This document shows, one piece after another, positions 43,554 to 52,290 of a stretch of 64,000 bases of DNA. The position numbers and the translations under genes were made by a program. How positions within the stretch are numbered: the first letter of the stretch is position 1; every line of letters starts with the position of its first letter. The stretch lies in NCBI GenBank assembly GCA_964530825.1, contig CAZHCA010000002.1:186001-250000 (forward strand), read 5' to 3'. The notes below the pieces were generated by a model. It worked only from the letters and a program-made list of their open reading frames with translations, was not told the origin of the DNA and made no database searches. This DNA is from CAZHCA01 sp964530825. Lineage in GTDB: Bacteria > Bacteroidota > Bacteroidia > Chitinophagales > Saprospiraceae.

Positions 43554-44313
43554 ATTTTACGCTCTTTGGGATATCGAAAACGACATCGGAGAACTTTATT
43601 TCAAAAAGCACTTTCTCCATGTCCGTTCCTGTCAATTCTAATTTACGAAAATAGGCAAAATTTTGTTGTTTACTCACCTGCTGATAGTCTTCGAACCCAC
43701 AAACCAATTGCATATCGGTGCGGTGATCCCGGAATGCCATTTCCCGCAGCTGAATAGTTTGGTCATCGAGCTGGTAACTGCTGGCAATGGGCGGTCGCTC
43801 GTCTTGCAGGGTGACCCGGCCTTCCTTGCGCGAAAGCTCCAGGCCCTGGCGGTTAAAAAATACCGGGTTCCCCAGCAGCATGTTTTGGAGGATGGCAAAA
43901 TCGGCCGGCAGCTGGTAGGTTTGCGCCAATGCTGCGATGCTTTCCGCCGTAAACTCTTTATTTACGCGGTCCAGGATAAAGGCCGAGTCGGGGGTAATCA
44001 GGACCCTTGCGACCTCGAACCCCAATTTGTTGACAGCGACCCAAATCAGGCTGTCGCGCTGCAAGCGGATATCGGCATTAGCGCGGGCTGAGAAGGATCC
44101 GTCATCGAATGCGATGCGCGCCCGGGCATCCATCCACCCCACGTTGTTCTGGTTGCGGATCATCGCTTCTAAAACGCGCTCTTTCGTAAAAGCTTTGCTG
44201 CTTAATGCACCGGCTTTCCGGCCGGTCGAGCAAGCGCTTAGCAACAGCATCAGGCCAAGGCCGGCGAACCATAACCCTGGCGATAAACGAGGGAAAAACA
44301 ATCGGGGCTGCAT
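43519..44313 (-). CDS. DUF4292 lipoprotein
   Basis: The 264-residue lipoprotein (LLLSAC, Cys28) matches DUF4292, a Bacteroidota family with an LolA/LolB-like beta-fold: MDARARIAFDDGSFSARANADIRLQRDSLIW split over residues about 60-92, then GFEVARVLITPDSAFILDRVN and QMLLGN-like segments. Its role is not established; the fold suggests lipid or lipoprotein handling in the periplasm. It lies three nt after the TPR gene and before the EnvC-like gene, an order I recall as conserved in the phylum. Confidence 0.9.
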   Translation of the reverse strand: MQPRLFFPRLSPGLWFAGLGLMLLLSACSTGRKAGALSSKAFTKERVLEAMIRNQNNVGWMDARARIAFDDGSFSARANADIRLQRDSLIWVAVNKLGFEVARVLITPDSAFILDRVNKEFTAESIAALAQTYQLPADFAILQNMLLGNPVFFNRQGLELSRKEGRVTLQDERPPIASSYQLDDQTIQLREMAFRDHRTDMQLVCGFEDYQQVSKQQNFAYFRKLELTGTDMEKVLFEIKFSDVVFDIPKSVKFDIPDRYRKTN

Positions 44314-44316
44314 AGG

Positions 44317-46026
44317 TTATTCTGTATATTTTTTGTCGGCAATTTTTTTGGTCAGGGTAGTGGATTGACTGCCCGCATTCAAAGCGTTATTCCACATTTC
44401 CAGGGCTCGATCTTCTTCGCCCAAAAGAAAGTACAAATCTCCGAACTGCTCGAGCCGTCGCGGCGGATGTACCGCTGCAGTTTCTGCTTTTTGCAGTAGC
44501 GTTTGTGCGCCTCCCGGATCGCCGGATCTGAAGGCTGCCCATGCCGCTGCGTGTTGCAAGCCGGGCAATTCGGGAGTTGCTTTTTGGGCAGCTTTTAACA
44601 GATCCCGGTAGCGGCTTTCAGCTTCATTGGCAATGGCTAGATAGAGGCTGTACAACCCGAGCGCCTGGGGCGATTTGGGATAGATGCGCAGGGCTTCTTC
44701 AAAAGCCGTATAGGCGGCATCGCTATCCCCCTCACCGGCCAGCGCAATCCCTTTTTCGATCAGGATATCGAGCTTTAAGTTTTGGTCCTTGCCCGACATG
44801 AGCAGGGCCTGGTCCAGCCAATCTAGGGCTTCGCCGTAGTCTGCCAATGCATTGGCGGCCGAGGCATAGAGCATATACAACGCCCCCTGGTTAGGGAAGA
44901 CATCCATGGCGTTGCCGGCCGTTTCCAGCACTGCTTCGTACCGGCCTAACGCCCGCTGAGTGTAGAGCAATTGTTCCCAGACAACATATACGGACTCGTC
45001 GCGCTGCAGAGCGCTTTTGTATTTTTGAGCAGCTGCTTCCAGCCGGTCAGTATGGTAAAATAAATCACCGGAGGCGGCTAACGGCTTGGCTTCGTTGGGG
45101 TGTACCGATTCGAGGATGTCGGTCAGTTCAAGCGTAGCATCGGCCAGGTTGCGCTGTCCGGTTTCGGCCACCCGCTGGATGAACGGCAGGATTTTACCGA
45201 TCTTCAGGTCAATATCTACGGACCCATCTTCGAAAACCGGTTTCAAAGCGGTCAGGTAGGCTTCTTCATCGCTGGCTTTGAAGCTGTTACCCGCTAGTTC
45301 CATACGTGCCTTTTCCTCGTAAGGGTCGATTGCCAGAATGGCTTCGTAAACTTCCAAAGCTTTCTGCGCCTTGCCGACCTGTTTGTAAAATCCCGCTAAC
45401 CGGTAGCGATAATCCAACTCCTGTGGGAAAGCTTCGATCAATCGCCGTAGCTCTCCCTCGGCTTTTTTGTAGTCGCCCGTCCCCATGTAAAGGCTGTGCT
45501 TCCGGCGGATAAGGGCCTCGGAAATACCGGCCTTAGCTTCCAGTTCATCATAAACCTTCAGTGCCCGGTCCAGATCACCTGCTTTCACCCACATGTAAGC
45601 TTCTTTGTAATAATAGTCCGTTTCGCCGGGAGCCTTTTCCTTGAGCCCGCGATAAATGTTGGCCGCCGCAGTAAAATCGCCGGTCTCTTGATAGAGGTCG
45701 GCAAGGAGTTTTTGCGACCACACATTTTCTGGATCTGCAACTACGGCTTTTTTGGCCCAACGCCGGGCATCGACATAGAATTCCTGCTGCGCCAACAGGC
45801 GGGCCAATTCAAAGGCGGCTGTTGCGTTGTCGGGGTGATCCTTCAGGATGTTTTCGTAAGCCTCGACAGCGGTCTCTATGTCCTCCAGGATTTTAGCTTT
45901 ACCGGCTTCGATCAGTTTTTCCTGCAGGCGCATCTCAGCTTCCGATACGCGGTCGTTCTGCCCCTGGGTGGGTGAAGCGGTACCAAGTAGACCGACCAAT
46001 AACCATCCAATATAGAGGTATCTCAT
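44317..46026 (-). CDS. Exported tetratricopeptide repeat protein
   Basis: From ATG 46026 the protein has 569 residues with a signal peptide (YLYIGWLLVGLLGTASPTQG). About twelve TPR units follow, for example AVEAYENILKDHPDNATAAF, AANIYRGLKEKAPGETDYYY, ALEVYEAILAIDPYEEKARM and AFEEALRIYPKSPQALGLYS. TPR arrays are protein-protein scaffolds; the partner here is probably an envelope complex with the downstream DUF4292 and EnvC-like proteins. Extension upstream to 46173 adds 49 residues without signal character and was rejected. It is first of the five-gene minus-strand block. Confidence 0.92.
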   Translation of the reverse strand: MRYLYIGWLLVGLLGTASPTQGQNDRVSEAEMRLQEKLIEAGKAKILEDIETAVEAYENILKDHPDNATAAFELARLLAQQEFYVDARRWAKKAVVADPENVWSQKLLADLYQETGDFTAAANIYRGLKEKAPGETDYYYKEAYMWVKAGDLDRALKVYDELEAKAGISEALIRRKHSLYMGTGDYKKAEGELRRLIEAFPQELDYRYRLAGFYKQVGKAQKALEVYEAILAIDPYEEKARMELAGNSFKASDEEAYLTALKPVFEDGSVDIDLKIGKILPFIQRVAETGQRNLADATLELTDILESVHPNEAKPLAASGDLFYHTDRLEAAAQKYKSALQRDESVYVVWEQLLYTQRALGRYEAVLETAGNAMDVFPNQGALYMLYASAANALADYGEALDWLDQALLMSGKDQNLKLDILIEKGIALAGEGDSDAAYTAFEEALRIYPKSPQALGLYSLYLAIANEAESRYRDLLKAAQKATPELPGLQHAAAWAAFRSGDPGGAQTLLQKAETAAVHPPRRLEQFGDLYFLLGEEDRALEMWNNALNAGSQSTTLTKKIADKKYTE

Positions 46027-46192
46027 GCGGGCCGAATTTAGTCGTGTTGAAAGAAGGATTGACGACGAACTTTGGTTGAAAACGCGGTGTATATCCCCCC
46101 AGTTCAATAGGCAGGACCTAAGCTGATCGGCAACCCGTCTTTTAAAATACTGGAAATGGGGTGAAAATTGCACGCCGAGCTGGAAAATTATG

Positions 46193-47626
46193 CTATTCTA
46201 CGACTGCCACTTTAAGCATGTTGGTTCGGTGGCGGCGATGCAAAGGCGTGGTGCCTGTGTGTACGACAATGTCGCCCGGGTTAATTTTGCCCAGGCGTTT
46301 TAAAATTTCTTGCACATCTTCGATGGTCTCGTCGGTCGAGGAGAACCGGTCGTAGTAATAGGTGCGCACCCCCCAGACCAGGTTGAGGGTCGCCAGCATA
46401 TGCATGCGGTCGGAAAAAATATGGATAGCCGCACTGGGGCGGTAGCTGGACGTCTTGAAGGCGGTGTACCCCGAAGAAGTCATCCCGATGATGGCAATGG
46501 CGTTGACATCCTCGGCCGTTTTGGCGGCATTAAAGCAAACGGCATCCGATAGGAAAGTACGGGACTTCTCCGAGGGAACCGGTCGGCGACCACCGATTTC
46601 GGCCGACTTCTCCGCTTCTTCGATGATCTTGTTCATGGCCTGTACCACCTTTACCGGATGCCGACCCACGGAAGTCTCGCCGCTGAGCATGACGGCATCG
46701 GTACCGTCGAGCACGGCGTTAGCGACGTCGGTAGCCTCGGCCCGGGTAGGGGTGGGGTTGTTAATCATGCTATCCATCATTTGGGTGGCGACAATCACCG
46801 GGCGGGCCCGTTGGCGGCAGCGCTGGATGATGTCTTTCTGAATGAGGGGCACCCGCTCGATGGGAATTTCAATACCTAGATCACCGCGTGCCACCATGAT
46901 GCCGTTCGACGCCTTGATGATGCTGTCGATATTTTCGATAGCCTCTGGTTTTTCGATCTTGGCGATGACCTTGGCGGGATGGTTGCGCTCCTCGATCCGC
47001 CGCCGTAAATCATAGATATCGTCATCGTCTCGCACAAACGAGAGCGCGATCCAGTTGACCGGCTGGGTAAGGATAAATTCCAGGTCGCGCAGGTCTTTTG
47101 CGGTGAGCGATGGCAAAGAGATTTTAGTATTCGGCAGGTTTACCCCTTTGCGCGAAGAAAGAACGCCCCCAAAAACTACTTTCAGCTTTACGGTATCTTT
47201 TTCGTTGGTTTCAGTCACCTCCAGCACGAGCTTGCCATCGTCGACCAGCACCCGTTCGCCTACTTTTACGTCTTTGGGAAATTGCTGGTAACTCATGTAG
47301 ATTTTATCTCTAGTACCCACGACTTCTTCGTTGACGAACGTCAGGATATCGCCCTCCTTGATCTCCAGTGCGTTGTTTTCGATTTGCCCTACCCGCAGTT
47401 TCGGCCCCTGCAAATCAGCCAGGATACCAATGTGGGTGCCGTATTTTTCATTTAGATAAATGATGTGGTTGATCACAGACAGGTGATCCTCGTGGGTACC
47501 GTGGGAAAAATTGAGTCGGAAGACATCCACCCCTTCGCGTACCAGCTCCAGTAGTTGCTCGTAAGCGTTGGAGGCCGGCCCTACGGTGGCCACGATTTTA
47601 GTGTTTTGGTGGTCAACGATTTTCAT
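46193..47626 (-). CDS. pyk: Pyruvate kinase
   Basis: Pyruvate kinase makes pyruvate and ATP from phosphoenolpyruvate and ADP, the last glycolytic step. The 477-residue protein has TKIVATVGPASNAYE at the N-terminus, FRLNFSHGTHEDH (ATP and K+ site), the B-domain, VIAKIEKPEAIENI with the catalytic Lys, and MVARGDLGIEIPIERVP and ATQMMDSMINNPTPTRAEATDVANAV in the barrel core, then a normal C-terminal domain. It is monocistronic on the minus strand and divergent from acpP. Confidence 0.97.
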   Translation of the reverse strand: MKIVDHQNTKIVATVGPASNAYEQLLELVREGVDVFRLNFSHGTHEDHLSVINHIIYLNEKYGTHIGILADLQGPKLRVGQIENNALEIKEGDILTFVNEEVVGTRDKIYMSYQQFPKDVKVGERVLVDDGKLVLEVTETNEKDTVKLKVVFGGVLSSRKGVNLPNTKISLPSLTAKDLRDLEFILTQPVNWIALSFVRDDDDIYDLRRRIEERNHPAKVIAKIEKPEAIENIDSIIKASNGIMVARGDLGIEIPIERVPLIQKDIIQRCRQRARPVIVATQMMDSMINNPTPTRAEATDVANAVLDGTDAVMLSGETSVGRHPVKVVQAMNKIIEEAEKSAEIGGRRPVPSEKSRTFLSDAVCFNAAKTAEDVNAIAIIGMTSSGYTAFKTSSYRPSAAIHIFSDRMHMLATLNLVWGVRTYYYDRFSSTDETIEDVQEILKRLGKINPGDIVVHTGTTPLHRRHRTNMLKVAVVE

Positions 47627-47911
47627 GGAAGCGTTTTCGTTTGTATAGTAATCCTGGGTACCAATAGGCTAAGGTATTAGGTTGCTGTGAACTAAGTGTA
47701 AATTTCACAATATATCCTGAATGGCAAAACCTCGCCCAACCAGGATTAATGAATCCAATATAGTGTAAAAACGCAATAGGAAAGCGCTAAAGCGCAATAA
47801 TATCGGGGGTTCGGGCATGTTGTGGGGGTGGAAAAAAAAATTAAAAACCTTGGTTATCATGGGACTTCTGTTTTACTTTGCACTTGCATTTTCAACAAAT
47901 AACAATCAATC
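47627..47911. promoter_or_regulatory. Divergent pyk/acpP promoter region
   Basis: This 285-nt spacer holds both promoters. For acpP, TTG (47850-47852) lies 20 nt before TTACTTTG (47873-47880), a good Bacteroidota match ending 31 nt before the ATG. For pyk, TACCTTAG near 47670 on the minus strand is a weaker -7 candidate. No gene is present. Confidence 0.5.
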
Positions 47912-48154
47912 ATGTCAAGCATCGCAGAAAGAGTAAGTAACATTATTGTCGACAAGCTTGGTGTTGATGTATCGGAGGTGACTCCGGAAGCTAGCTTCAC
48001 CAATGATCTTGGCGCCGACTCTCTGGATACGGTTGAACTCATTATGGAATTCGAAAAAGAATTCGAAATTTCCATCCCCGACGAACAAGCAGAAAACATT
48101 CAAACCGTCGGTCAGGCGGTAGCATACCTGGAATCTCAAGTGAAAAGTGAGTAA
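47912..48154 (+). CDS. acpP: Acyl carrier protein
   Basis: The 80-residue acidic protein carries growing acyl chains in fatty acid synthesis through 4'-phosphopantetheine on Ser37, in the motif GADSLDTVELIMEFE (34-48). Helix pattern and length are normal. It is followed by fabF and rnc, the order acpP-fabF-rnc being widespread. A 203-nt spacer before fabF contains GGGACAGT (48171) and ACTGTCCC (48271), which could form a long-range stem. Confidence 0.97.
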   Translation: MSSIAERVSNIIVDKLGVDVSEVTPEASFTNDLGADSLDTVELIMEFEKEFEISIPDEQAENIQTVGQAVAYLESQVKSE

Positions 48155-48357
48155 ATGCCCTCAATAGAGTGGGACAGTTCCGTCTCCTTGGAGTGCAGAT
48201 ACTGGCTGGATGGGCGCTGTTATTCCATTGGTTGCAACGACGTTCTGATTTATTCCTGAAACACATTGGTACTGTCCCCTTCTTTATTCCCGTTGGTTCC
48301 TGCTGAAAGCATGCCGGCGGGAAACATTGCAAATTTTCCCGTACCAAATACCAAATC

Positions 48358-49611
48358 ATGAGAAGGGTTGTAGTCACCGGCATAGGCGCATTAACGCCCA
48401 TTGGCAATACGGTTAAAGCTTATCTGGAGGGGTTACAAGCCGGCAAGAGTGGGGCCAATCCCATCACCCGCTTCGATGCCGAAAAATTCAAAACCCGCTT
48501 TGCTTGCGAAGTCAAAGATTTTAATCCTGCCGAAATCATCGACCGCAAAGAAGTACGTCGGCTCGACGACTTCGCGATCTACGCCCTGGTGACTACCAAT
48601 GAAGCGATGCAGGATGCCGGCCTGACCGATTACCTGGATCAGCTCGACCCGACCAAAGTCGGCGTCATCTGGGCTTCAGGTATTGGCGGATTGGCATCCC
48701 TGGAAAAGGAAATCGAAGATTTTGCTCTGGGCCAAGGTTTTCCGCGCTATAATCCCTTTACCATTCCGAAGATGATTTCCGACATTGCGGCCGGCCAAAT
48801 TTCGATCAAATACGGCTTCCAGGGTACGAATTACGCGACCGTTTCGGCCTGTGCCTCTTCTTCGCATGCGATTATGAATGCATTCGATGAAATCCGTCTG
48901 GGGCGCCACGAAGTTATGGTCACCGGCGGGTCCGAAGCTACGATCACCAAAATTGGGATCGGCGGGTTTAGTGCCATGAAGGCCCTGTCTACGCGAAATG
49001 ACGATTACCTCACAGCCTCACGGCCTTTTGATCAGGACCGCGACGGGTTTGTACTGGGCGAAGGCGGCGGCTCCATTATTCTCGAAGATTTAGAGCACGC
49101 CCGAAAGCGGGGCGCTACCATCTACGCCGAGGTGGTCGGTGCTGGGTCTACTGCCGATGCTTATCATATCACTGCACCTCACCCCGAGGGAACCGGCGCC
49201 GCCAATTCAATGCGCATGGCATTAAAAGACGCCAGTTTAAAGCCGGCCGACATCAATTACATCAATGTGCACGGTACGTCCACCCCGTTGGGAGACATTG
49301 CCGAAGTAAAAGCAATTCAAAAGGTCTTCCAAGATTCGGTCTACGGCCTCAACATCAGCTCGACGAAGTCTATGACAGGGCACCTGCTGGGAGCGGCCGG
49401 GGTAATTGAAGCCATTGCCGGAATATTAGCAATAAATTATAACTTTGTACCACCGACGATCAACCACTTTACGGATGATCGGGAGCTGGACGCCAAGCTA
49501 AACTTCACGTTCAATGAGGCGCAAGACCGACCGGTCAATGCTTTTTTGAGCAATACTTTTGGTTTTGGCGGCCATAATTCATCGCTCATCATGAAGCGTT
49601 TTGAGGGATAG
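48358..49611 (+). CDS. fabF: 3-oxoacyl-ACP synthase II FabF
   Basis: FabF condenses malonyl-ACP with acyl-ACP during fatty acid elongation. The 417-residue thiolase-fold enzyme has Cys165 in TVSACASSSHAI as nucleophile, His in NVHGTSTPLGD (about 304) and His in SMTGHLLGAAGVIE (about 340). Glycine-rich GFGGHNSSLI lies near the C-terminus. It sits downstream of acpP and upstream of rnc, as expected. Confidence 0.97.
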   Translation: MRRVVVTGIGALTPIGNTVKAYLEGLQAGKSGANPITRFDAEKFKTRFACEVKDFNPAEIIDRKEVRRLDDFAIYALVTTNEAMQDAGLTDYLDQLDPTKVGVIWASGIGGLASLEKEIEDFALGQGFPRYNPFTIPKMISDIAAGQISIKYGFQGTNYATVSACASSSHAIMNAFDEIRLGRHEVMVTGGSEATITKIGIGGFSAMKALSTRNDDYLTASRPFDQDRDGFVLGEGGGSIILEDLEHARKRGATIYAEVVGAGSTADAYHITAPHPEGTGAANSMRMALKDASLKPADINYINVHGTSTPLGDIAEVKAIQKVFQDSVYGLNISSTKSMTGHLLGAAGVIEAIAGILAINYNFVPPTINHFTDDRELDAKLNFTFNEAQDRPVNAFLSNTFGFGGHNSSLIMKRFEG

Positions 49612-49788
49612 TACGCCGGAGGCAGAGCCAAGATCCGATCTGATAAAAATAGGAATGGATGGCCTTCTTATTTTTACCAGGTTTGCTGCCTTGCCCGCTT
49701 ACCGCTTTCTGGAGTTGCTGAAGCTTCTGCGTTCGTTCGGGGGTCGCATCGGTGAGGATTTCTCCTTTTTCACTCACAGGTCCACTTG

Positions 49789-50529
49789 ATGCGGTACGTG
49801 TTCCGTTTTTACAATTATTACTTTTCCGGCGATCGCGACCTTGCGCGTCGACTGCGTCCCATCATTGGGTTTACGCCGGCGAACCTCGGTATTTTCAAGC
49901 TGGCTTTTTCCCATAAATCCAATCAAGGCGACAAGGGGTATGCCATTCAGAACAATGAGCGTCTCGAGTACCTGGGCGATGCTGTCCTCGGTACCATCGT
50001 TGCGGAGTATTTATTTAAGAAGTACCCCAACAGCAACGAGGGCTTCCTGACGAAGATGCGCTCCAAGATCGTCAAGCGCAAATCGCTCAACAAGATTGGC
50101 GATAAGATGGGGCTGGAATACCTACTCCAGGAGTACAATAATACACGCCTAAGCCGCTCCATGCTCGGTAATGCCGTAGAGGCCCTGGTCGGTGCCGTCT
50201 ATCTGGAGCAGGGATACAACCGAACCCAGGATTTTGTGATCCGCAAAATCCTGCGTAGCTACGTCGACATTCATGAGCTGGAGCGTTTCGACGACAACTA
50301 CAAAAGCCAGCTTTTGGAATGGTGCCAGAAGCATGGCCGCTCCGTCAGCTATAAATTGCTGGCTCGCTACAAATTTGAAAAGCGTGATCGCTTCAAAGTA
50401 GCCGTGGTGATCAATGGGGAAAAAATGGCCACCGCCGACGACTTCAACAAGAAGGCGGCAGAACAGACGGCCTCCGAACGTGCCATGCAAGCACTCGGTA
50501 TTCTGGTCGAAGAGGAAGAAGAAGACTGA
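49789..50529 (+). CDS. rnc: Ribonuclease III
   Basis: RNase III cleaves double-stranded RNA, including rRNA precursors. From ATG 49789 (a TTG lies one codon upstream) the protein has 246 residues. NERLEYLGDAVLGTIVAEYL is the catalytic signature, and GNAVEALVGAVYLEQGY carries the second acidic cluster. Residues about 170-240 form the dsRNA-binding domain (YKSQLLEWCQKHG, KAAEQTASERAM). The acidic tail EEEEED is notable. Its stop overlaps the next ATG by one base (TGATG). Confidence 0.96.
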   Translation: MRYVFRFYNYYFSGDRDLARRLRPIIGFTPANLGIFKLAFSHKSNQGDKGYAIQNNERLEYLGDAVLGTIVAEYLFKKYPNSNEGFLTKMRSKIVKRKSLNKIGDKMGLEYLLQEYNNTRLSRSMLGNAVEALVGAVYLEQGYNRTQDFVIRKILRSYVDIHELERFDDNYKSQLLEWCQKHGRSVSYKLLARYKFEKRDRFKVAVVINGEKMATADDFNKKAAEQTASERAMQALGILVEEEEED

Positions 50530-51821
50530 TGCTGATCTATCCCGATTACGAATCCCTAACCCGTGCCGTCGCCAACGACGCCCTTGTCGATCGGGCGCGC
50601 CAACAGGCCAAGCCAGGGAAGTGGAAAGATACGGGTTCTTCTGCCCAGCACGTCTGGGGACGGTGCGCGAGTAGTGGAGCCCGTTATTTCGAAACTGTCT
50701 ACGACCGCCGTCGCCAGCAGTTTTTTTGTAACTGCCCGGCCGGAAGTATGCCTTGTGTGCACGCCGTTGCGATGGCATTGATGCTGTTGCATGATGCATC
50801 GGCATTTCCCCTGTCTACGATTGAACCCGGCTGGATAGTCGACCGCAAAGTCATCCGGCTCGTCAGTGGCGCTGGGGAAAAGGCCCAACAGCGAAATCGC
50901 AACCGGGAGCAGCGCCTGCAGGTAATGCGTACAGGGCTGGTCGACCTGCAACGCTGGCTGAGCGATGTATGCTTACAAGGTTTGGGCACCTGGCAGCTCC
51001 AGGATGATGAAGCTTGGGACGAAATTGCTACGCGCATGGTCGACAACAAAATGCGCGGCATCGCGCGGCGCATTCGGGCAATGCGGGACCAACGCTACAA
51101 TTCCGATTGGCACGAGCGATTGGCCGTCGGTATGGCCGAGCTCTATGCCTTCAGCCAGGGTTTCGACCGCCTTGAAGAGCTACCCCAACCGCTCCAGCAG
51201 GAATTGTTGGCAATCAGTGGTCTTTCGGCAAATAAAAAAGAAGTGCAGGAACAAGGAACGAAAGAGCGCGACCTATGGGTAGTGATGGGACAGGAAGAGG
51301 GCGTGCAGGAACAGCTTCGATACCAGCGCGCCTGGCTTTGGGGGGTCAACTGCCAGCGAGCTGCCCTCTTGCTTGAATTTGTTTACATAAAGGCGCAATT
51401 CGAAACTTCGTGGAAACTGGGGCAAGCCATTAGAGCAGAACTGGCTTTCTATCCCGGGGCGTTGAAACTGCGCGCTCAGATCGTTCGGCACGAAGTGCAA
51501 CAAGAGCCGGTCGAACAATTAGGCGGGAGTGTAGATTTTGCCGTATTTTACAGGCAGTTTGCAGAAGTGGTGGCCGCGAACCCCTGGGTAGGGTCCTTTC
51601 CGGTCTTAGTAGCGGGCGTCAAGCCAGTTAGTTCGGCTGGGAAGCGCTTTTTAGTCGATGAAAAAATGCAGCGAATGCCCATTGCTGCCGGGCAGGAAGC
51701 TGCGTGGTCAAAGCTTTTAGCCCTCTCCGGAGGGTTGCCGGCTACCGTATTTGGCTTGTGGGAAGAACCGGGATTCAAGCTCCTGTCCTGCGTAAGCCGG
51801 CAGCACATACATAGTTTGTAA
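50529..51821 (+). CDS. SWIM zinc-finger protein
   Basis: The 430-residue protein has one recognisable domain, a SWIM zinc finger FFCNCPAGSMPCVHAVAM (about 65-82; Cys-x-Cys, then Cys-x-His). A basic helix-rich part follows (GEKAQQRNRNREQRLQVMR). The remaining 300 residues are helical and unassigned. Bacterial SWIM proteins often neighbour MoxR ATPase and VWA genes in stress or conflict-type loci; here none is adjacent. It is translationally coupled to rnc (TGATG), so a nucleic-acid role is possible but unproven. Its composition matches neighbours, so there is no sign of recent transfer. Confidence 0.87.
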   Translation: MLIYPDYESLTRAVANDALVDRARQQAKPGKWKDTGSSAQHVWGRCASSGARYFETVYDRRRQQFFCNCPAGSMPCVHAVAMALMLLHDASAFPLSTIEPGWIVDRKVIRLVSGAGEKAQQRNRNREQRLQVMRTGLVDLQRWLSDVCLQGLGTWQLQDDEAWDEIATRMVDNKMRGIARRIRAMRDQRYNSDWHERLAVGMAELYAFSQGFDRLEELPQPLQQELLAISGLSANKKEVQEQGTKERDLWVVMGQEEGVQEQLRYQRAWLWGVNCQRAALLLEFVYIKAQFETSWKLGQAIRAELAFYPGALKLRAQIVRHEVQQEPVEQLGGSVDFAVFYRQFAEVVAANPWVGSFPVLVAGVKPVSSAGKRFLVDEKMQRMPIAAGQEAAWSKLLALSGGLPATVFGLWEEPGFKLLSCVSRQHIHSL

Positions 51822-51867
51822 ACGGTAATGGATTGCTTTAGCATTTGAACCATAACTCCCCAAGAAG

Positions 51868-52290
51868 ATGAGTGAATATAGTCAAGTTGTAAAAGAAGGC
51901 GCCCAGAAGGTGGGTCGCGGTATCCGTCGTTTTTTCCTCTGGTTACTGATCATTTTAATTGTCGGCGGTATTTTGTTCCTCGTTGGCGCAAACCTCACCT
52001 ATAGCGATGGTACCAGGGCCGGTACGCTCACCAAAATGACGTACAAAGGCGTGGTATTTCGTACCTATGAGGGCGAGCTCAATCTGGGCGGGGTCCAGAC
52101 GAATAAGGAAACTGGCCTAATGGGAAATATTTGGGACTTCTCGGTTCAGGATAAAGAGCTATACCAAACTTTGCAGGATTATCAGGGGAAAAAAGTGAAA
52201 CTCTACTACAGGCAAAAATTTAAGGGCATGCCCTGGCAAGGAAAGACCGACTACTTTGTCTATAAGGTCGATCCGATCAACGAGGACTAG
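51868..52290 (+). CDS. Small membrane-anchored protein of unknown function
   Basis: The 140-residue protein has a basic N-terminus (QKVGRGIRRFF), one transmembrane helix (LWLLIILIVGGILFLVGANL, about 24-43) and a soluble beta-rich part (YKGVVFRTYEGELNLGG, KGMPWQGKTDYFVYKVD). Homologues in Bacteroidota are sometimes mislabelled as 6-phosphogluconate dehydrogenase; nothing in the sequence supports that. It follows the SWIM gene by 46 nt. The stop overlaps the convergent P450 stop by four bases (CTAG). Confidence 0.8.
   Translation: MSEYSQVVKEGAQKVGRGIRRFFLWLLIILIVGGILFLVGANLTYSDGTRAGTLTKMTYKGVVFRTYEGELNLGGVQTNKETGLMGNIWDFSVQDKELYQTLQDYQGKKVKLYYRQKFKGMPWQGKTDYFVYKVDPINED

Noticed and set aside
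48171..48278. GGGACAGT and ACTGTCCC flanking the acpP-fabF spacer as a terminator
   Set aside because: The loop would be over 90 nt and no strong T-run follows; acpP and fabF are expected to be cotranscribed at least in part.
50149..50805. Minus-strand frame of 218 codons across rnc and the SWIM gene
   Set aside because: Covers two confidently called genes on the other strand and has no recognisable domain.
51868..52290. 6-phosphogluconate dehydrogenase
   Set aside because: The 140-residue protein has one membrane helix and none of the NADP or substrate motifs of that enzyme.
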